Source of the DNA: an uncultured Clostridia bacterium
GTDB lineage: Bacteria; Bacillota; Clostridia; Oscillospirales; Oscillospiraceae
Length of the DNA stretch: 10,768 nucleotides
Direction: 5' to 3'
Assembly (NCBI GenBank): GCA_945487445.1
Contig: CALYTU010000047.1
Location: 1 to 10,768, forward strand
Numbering within the stretch: the stretch's first letter is position 1; each line of letters opens with the position of its first letter. The notes beneath the pieces were generated by a model. That model did not search any database, was not told the DNA's origin, and saw only the letters and a program-made list of their open reading frames with translations. Below are positions 6,884 through 10,768 of the stretch, piece by piece. The position numbers and the translations under genes are program-made.

Positions 6884-6912
6884 AAACCAAATTGTATCGG
6901 AAGGGGAACCCC

Positions 6913-9132
6913 ATGAAGATCCTGCATATGATATCCGGCGGAGACGTGGGCGGGGCAAAGACCCACGTCCACACATTGCTGGCCGGTCTGGCAAAAACCG
7001 AGGACGTGCTTTTGGTGTGCTTTATGGACGGACCGTTTGCCAAAGAGGCGGAAGCGCTCGGAATCCCGACCCGGGTGATGACGGGTCAGGTTCATACCGT
7101 GGTGCGTCAGCTCGCAGAGCTGGTCCGCGCCGGGAACTATTCCATCGTCCATTGCCACGGCTCACGGGCCAACCTGGTTGGCAGCCTGCTCAAGAAAAAA
7201 ACCGGGGTGCCCACTGTCACCACCGTCCACAGCGACTATCGGCTCGACTATATGGGGCGCCCGTTGGCCGCGTTGACCTATGGCAGCATCAACAAAATCG
7301 CCCTGCGGAAAATGGATTTCTGGATCGGCGTCTCCCAGACCACCGTGCGGATTCTCCACGAACGGGGCTTCGATCCCAACCGGACCTTCGTGATCTCCAA
7401 CGGCGTTCGCTTCGATCTCGGCACGCCGGCCCAGGACCGGAAGACCTTTCTCCGCAGTCTGGGCATAGAACCGGAGCCGGGGATGACTGTCTTCGGCATT
7501 GCCGCCCGCATCAATCCGTTGAAGGATATGGGGACCCTGATCCGCGCCTTTGCCAAAACGGTGGCCGTCTGTCCTTCTGTCCGCCTGATCATCGCCGGCG
7601 ATGGCGAGCAGCGGGAGCAAATGGAGGCGCTGGCCGCCCAGCTCTGCCCGAAGGGAACTGTCGTCTTTGCGGGCTGGATCTCGGATACCCACAGCTTTTA
7701 CTCCGCCATCGACGTGAATATGCTGACTTCCCTTTCCGAGGGCTTCCCCTATGCCCTGCCCGAGGGTGCAAGCCGTCATTGCGCCACCATCGCTTCCCGC
7801 GTGGGCGGCATTCCGGCCCTGGTGGAGCACGAGATCAACGGGCTGCTCTTTACGCCCCGGGATGTCAATACGCTGGCGGAGTATATGCTCCGTCTGGCGC
7901 GGGACCCGGCGCTGATCAAAACCTATGCCGACCGGCTCTATGAAAAGGCCCGGGCGGAGTATTCCGTGGACGCCACCGTGGCCCGCCAAAAGGAAATCTA
8001 CGAGTCCGTGCTTCGCCGCACGGCACGGGCCGCCGCGCAAAACCGGAACGGAATTTTGATCTGCGGCGCCTATGGCAAGGGCAACTCCGGAGACGACGCC
8101 ATTCTCAACGCCATGGTCAGCTCCCTGCGGGAGAAGGATCCGGACATTCCCATCTATGTCACCTCCCGTTCACCGGATCAAACGGCGCGGGATGTCGGCG
8201 TCGGCAGTATCTTCACTTTCCACCCCTGGAAGGTCCGCAGCCGCATGCGCCGCACGGCCCTCTATCTCTCCGGCGGCGGCAGTCTGATCCAGGATGCCAC
8301 CTCTTCCCGCTCTCTTTGGTATTATCTGAACTCCATTCGCACGGCGAAGCGTCTGGGAAACCGGGTCATGATGTTCGGCTGCGGCATCGGTCCCGTTCGG
8401 CAGAGCATGAACCGCCGCCGTGCCGCACGGATCATTCAAGACAATGTGGACCGCATCACCCTCCGGGACTCCGCTTCGCGGCAGGAGCTGGAGCGCCTCG
8501 GCGTCACCGGCATTCCTGCCAGCGTCACGGCGGATATGGCCTTTTTGGTCCAGCCTGCCCCGGCGGAGTTGGTTATGGCCCGCTGCGCGGCGCACGGCAT
8601 CCGGCCCGAGGATCGGCTGCTGATTCTGGCCCTTCGCCCCTGGGCGGGTTCGGATCCGCATCTGCATGATTTTGCCGAGGCGGCGGTCTATGCCGCCAAC
8701 ACCTATGGGCTGAAGCCAGTTCTGCTGGCGATGGAGCCCGTCAAAGACCGCGGCATCTGCAGGCAGGTCGCGGACATGATCGCCGCGCAGGGGATCACCT
8801 GCCCTGTGCTGGAGACGACCGAGGACGCCTCCCTCGTTGTGGGACTGATTCGGCGGGCCGACGCAGTGCTCGGAATGCGCCTGCATGCGCTAATCTTCGC
8901 CGCGGCGCAGGGCACACCCTTTGCGGGCGTGGCCTATGACCCCAAGGTTTCAGGCTTTGTGGACTATATCGGCCAGGGTCAGTGCTGTCCGCTGGATCAG
9001 GCCGACGCGCCGCGACTGTGCGCCATGCTCGATGCCATTGACTGGGACGCGGACTGCAAGGCTGCCGCACAACGCCTGCGCGCTCTGGCAGAAGAAAACA
9101 CTGCCGTGGCCTTTGCGCTGCTTGATCGCTGA
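6913..9132 (+). CDS. Fusion protein: GT4 glycosyltransferase + CsaB-like polysaccharide pyruvyl transferase
   Basis: The 739-residue product joins two enzymes of envelope polysaccharide synthesis. Residues 1-370 form a GT-B fold, family-4-type glycosyltransferase: GGDVGGAKTH near the N-terminus, GIAARINPLKDMGTL and AGDGEQ in the C-lobe, and the E-x7-E motif as E276 and E284 (SEGFPYALPE). Residues 379-739 match CsaB: GAYGKGNSGDDAIL at about 385-398, SGGGSLIQD near 452-460, GIGPV, and MRLHAL with His658. CsaB places a pyruvate ketal, from phosphoenolpyruvate, on secondary cell-wall polysaccharide, which in Bacillus binds SLH-domain S-layer proteins. Both halves keep their motifs, so one chain could add a sugar and pyruvylate it; donor and acceptor cannot be told. 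The ATG at 6913 is chosen over a TTG at 6892, which lies upstream of the GGAAGGGG ribosome binding site (6899-6906). It has its own promoter. The next gene follows after 100 bp. Confidence 0.93.
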   Translation: MKILHMISGGDVGGAKTHVHTLLAGLAKTEDVLLVCFMDGPFAKEAEALGIPTRVMTGQVHTVVRQLAELVRAGNYSIVHCHGSRANLVGSLLKKKTGVPTVTTVHSDYRLDYMGRPLAALTYGSINKIALRKMDFWIGVSQTTVRILHERGFDPNRTFVISNGVRFDLGTPAQDRKTFLRSLGIEPEPGMTVFGIAARINPLKDMGTLIRAFAKTVAVCPSVRLIIAGDGEQREQMEALAAQLCPKGTVVFAGWISDTHSFYSAIDVNMLTSLSEGFPYALPEGASRHCATIASRVGGIPALVEHEINGLLFTPRDVNTLAEYMLRLARDPALIKTYADRLYEKARAEYSVDATVARQKEIYESVLRRTARAAAQNRNGILICGAYGKGNSGDDAILNAMVSSLREKDPDIPIYVTSRSPDQTARDVGVGSIFTFHPWKVRSRMRRTALYLSGGGSLIQDATSSRSLWYYLNSIRTAKRLGNRVMMFGCGIGPVRQSMNRRRAARIIQDNVDRITLRDSASRQELERLGVTGIPASVTADMAFLVQPAPAELVMARCAAHGIRPEDRLLILALRPWAGSDPHLHDFAEAAVYAANTYGLKPVLLAMEPVKDRGICRQVADMIAAQGITCPVLETTEDASLVVGLIRRADAVLGMRLHALIFAAAQGTPFAGVAYDPKVSGFVDYIGQGQCCPLDQADAPRLCAMLDAIDWDADCKAAAQRLRALAEENTAVAFALLDR

Positions 9133-9232
9133 GCGTGGACCTTGCATGGGCCGGGGAGACCCTTTGCGTGCAACTCCTGATTTGATACGATTCCCCGAAA
9201 CCCGGAACCTCGGTGAAAAGAAGGAAAGATTC

Positions 9233-10663
9233 ATGAAAGACACCAAACGTATCCCATACACAACCACCTTGACACAGCCCGCAGTCTGGCTCTCCGCGCT
9301 GCTGGCGATTTGCGCGCTGGCGGGCTTTGCTCTGCGGAGCTTTTGCTTCCGCCCCGCCGGGACCGACGGCTGGACGCTCTGGCTGCGTGATCTGCTGCCG
9401 GGGCTTGCGGCGCTGTTTTTTGCCTATCAGCTCCTGATCCGCGGCAGGGATCGGGTTTATCGGCTCTCGCTGCCCTTCTGGGTGCTCTGCCTGCGATTCG
9501 CAGCCTCCGGCTGGCGCGGTTTGCCTTGGTATTGGGCGCTGCTGCTGACGCTCACAGCCCTTGCGATCGCGATTCTGATGCACAGAAGTCTGACCGGCAC
9601 ATCGCGGGCCGATTGGCTTCCCATCATTCTTGCCGGGATCTGGATGATCTGGACGCTTTGGGGCTGGCGTACTGTGCTCCATACGCCGTTTGCCTGGCCA
9701 ACGTGGCTGCGCTTCCTGCCCGAGCTCCTGCTTTTGGCCGCGTGGCTTCCCCTGTGCTTCGCCATGCGCCGCGTGGACGACGGCAGATACCGTCCCACCT
9801 GGGGTGACCGCAACGACGGACGCCGAATCCGCAGTCTCAGCCCGATCTCCACGGTGGGAACCTACATCATGCCGGAGCGAAATCAGGCCAATGTCTTTTT
9901 CCAGGATAAGGTGGAAATCACAGAGCTGGAGAAATACATCCGGTCCAAGCGGGCTGCTGGCTATGAGCATTTCGGCATGACCGAGGTCCTGCTGTCCGCC
10001 TATGTGCGTACCGTCTCCAAATATCCCGCCGCCAACCGATTTATCGCGGGGGAAAAAATCTACACGCGCGTCGACGACATGCAGTTTTGCATGACCGTGA
10101 AGAAGGAAATGACCCGGGAAGCTCCCGACACTGTCATCAAGGTCCACCTCAAGCCCGGCGACAGCGTGGAGGAGGTCTATCGTAAGTTCCACGCCACCCT
10201 GGACGACGCAAAAAAATCCTTGGAGCTCGATTCCAGTCTCGACGGCACGATCGCCCTCTTCGGCATGGTCCCCGGCGTGCTGCTGAAGTTTTTGGTCTGG
10301 ACGATGAAGCTTTTGGATTACTTCGGCCTGTTGCCCCGGTTCATTCTGGAGGTCAGTCCCTTCCACGGCTCCGTCTTCTTCACCTCCATGGGCTCGCTGG
10401 GAATTCCCGCCGTCTTCCATCATCTCTATAACTTTGGTAATCTGCCCATTTTCCTGGCCTTCGGACGGAAGTATCGGGTCAATGAGGTGAATGACGACGG
10501 TTCCGTGGTCTGCCGCAAGTATATGGACTATACCTTCAATGTGGATGAACGGATCGTGGACGGCTTCTATTACGCCACATTGATCAAATACTTCCACAAG
10601 CTGCTGCTTCATCCGGAACGACTGGATGAGCCCGGGATGGAGATCAACCCGGACATTCCCTGA
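9233..10663 (+). CDS. Multi-membrane-helix protein with E2/CAT-fold acyltransferase-like domain
   Basis: The 476-residue product has about six hydrophobic segments (roughly 18-37, 52-69, 78-92, 97-117, 128-147, 157-177), then a basic stretch and a soluble domain from about 190. That domain resembles the catalytic domain of 2-oxoacid dehydrogenase E2 acyltransferases: SMGSLGIPAV (385-394) matches the SNLG region, and VDERIVDGFYYA (437-448) matches the active-site DHRxxDG. The catalytic His is Glu439, while Asp443 and Gly444 remain. There is no lipoyl or E3-binding domain and no E1/E3 gene nearby, so a role in a dehydrogenase complex is unlikely. An even helix count and the basic stretch place the domain in the cytoplasm. 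The ATG at 9233 has an AAGGAAAG site just upstream; the frame is open further up but overlaps the previous gene. A weak promoter (TTGCGT 9164-9169, TACGAT 9186-9191) or read-through from the GT-CsaB gene could drive it. Activity and substrate are unknown. Confidence 0.8.
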   Translation: MKDTKRIPYTTTLTQPAVWLSALLAICALAGFALRSFCFRPAGTDGWTLWLRDLLPGLAALFFAYQLLIRGRDRVYRLSLPFWVLCLRFAASGWRGLPWYWALLLTLTALAIAILMHRSLTGTSRADWLPIILAGIWMIWTLWGWRTVLHTPFAWPTWLRFLPELLLLAAWLPLCFAMRRVDDGRYRPTWGDRNDGRRIRSLSPISTVGTYIMPERNQANVFFQDKVEITELEKYIRSKRAAGYEHFGMTEVLLSAYVRTVSKYPAANRFIAGEKIYTRVDDMQFCMTVKKEMTREAPDTVIKVHLKPGDSVEEVYRKFHATLDDAKKSLELDSSLDGTIALFGMVPGVLLKFLVWTMKLLDYFGLLPRFILEVSPFHGSVFFTSMGSLGIPAVFHHLYNFGNLPIFLAFGRKYRVNEVNDDGSVVCRKYMDYTFNVDERIVDGFYYATLIKYFHKLLLHPERLDEPGMEINPDIP

Positions 10664-10715
10664 CGCCCCATCCTTCTGTTCTCCCTTAGTGTATAATTTA
10701 TATTGGCAAACGACG

Positions 10716-10768
10716 GTATCTGTTCAGTATCCTGTCATTTCGAGGCGATTCATCGCCGAGAAATCCGT
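10716..10768 (+). repeat. Arm of a third MITE-like copy, inverted, cut by window end
   Basis: These 53 bases are the exact reverse complement of the right arm at 5936-5988 and begin with the terminal GTATCTGTTCAGTATC. The copy starts 52 nt after the stop of the last gene. If it transposed like the full copy, the 8 bases before it (AAACGACG, 10708-10715) should recur beyond its far end outside the window. Confidence 0.9.

Noticed and set aside
6892..6912. TTG at 6892 as the start of the GT-CsaB protein
   Set aside because: It would place the ribosome binding site inside the coding region; the ATG at 6913 begins the typical MKILHMISGG glycosyltransferase N-terminus.
6735..7943. 402-codon plus-strand frame overlapping the GT-CsaB gene
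   Set aside because: It runs through the hairpin and promoter and then out of frame with a clear glycosyltransferase; the translation is Arg/Gly/Pro-rich noise.
8921..9232. Upstream extension of the last gene to 8921
   Set aside because: It would overlap more than 200 bp of the CsaB domain and has a weaker start context than the ATG at 9233.
8795..10612. 605-codon open frame on the minus strand across the last two genes
   Set aside because: It crosses the boundary of two well-supported plus-strand genes and has no family resemblance.
9233..10663. Subunit of a pyruvate or other 2-oxoacid dehydrogenase complex
   Set aside because: There is no lipoyl or E3-binding domain, the catalytic His is absent, the protein is membrane-anchored, and no E1 or E3 gene is nearby.
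10692..10697. TATAAT before the last repeat arm
   Set aside because: No -35 hexamer is found at 16-18 bp upstream and no gene follows within the window, so a promoter cannot be supported.

Overview
This window looks like an ordinary chromosomal stretch from a GC-rich clostridial (Firmicutes) bacterium. An Oscillospiraceae/Ruminococcaceae-type gut organism is the best guess. The reasons are strong AG-rich ribosome binding sites, a VanW/G5 surface protein, a CsaB-type pyruvyl transferase, and a stand-alone E2-like acyltransferase of a kind I associate with clostridia. The lineage is inferred from gene content and composition, not measured.

All five genes lie on the plus strand. In order they are mfd (transcription-repair coupling factor, 74-3601), a membrane-anchored VanW-domain protein with a Pro/Lys/Thr-rich tail (3790-5769, TTG start), trmB (tRNA guanine-N7 methyltransferase, 6033-6704), a fusion of a GT4 glycosyltransferase and a CsaB-like polysaccharide pyruvyl transferase (6913-9132), and a protein joining about six membrane helices to an E2/CAT-fold acyltransferase-like domain (9233-10663). 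The VanW gene and the GT-CsaB gene each have a recognisable sigma-A promoter with a perfect TATAAT box and a 17-bp spacer. Hairpins follow mfd, the VanW gene and trmB, so the genes look like mostly separate units rather than one operon. The last two genes may be co-transcribed.

The clearest non-coding structure is a small non-autonomous mobile element (MITE-like). One full copy (5866-5988, 123 bp) lies between the VanW gene and trmB, with roughly 50-bp imperfect inverted arms and a perfect 8-bp target-site duplication (TATACATG). Arms identical to its right arm occur at both window edges, 1-49 and, inverted, 10716-10768. All copies are intergenic.

Themes: DNA repair coupled to transcription (mfd), tRNA modification (trmB) and cell-envelope work (VanW protein, GT-CsaB, possibly the membrane acyltransferase-like protein). 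I see no defence system, phage, CRISPR array, rRNA or tRNA. The points most worth following are the MITE family, the GT4-CsaB fusion, and the membrane-fused E2-like protein whose catalytic His position is Glu.
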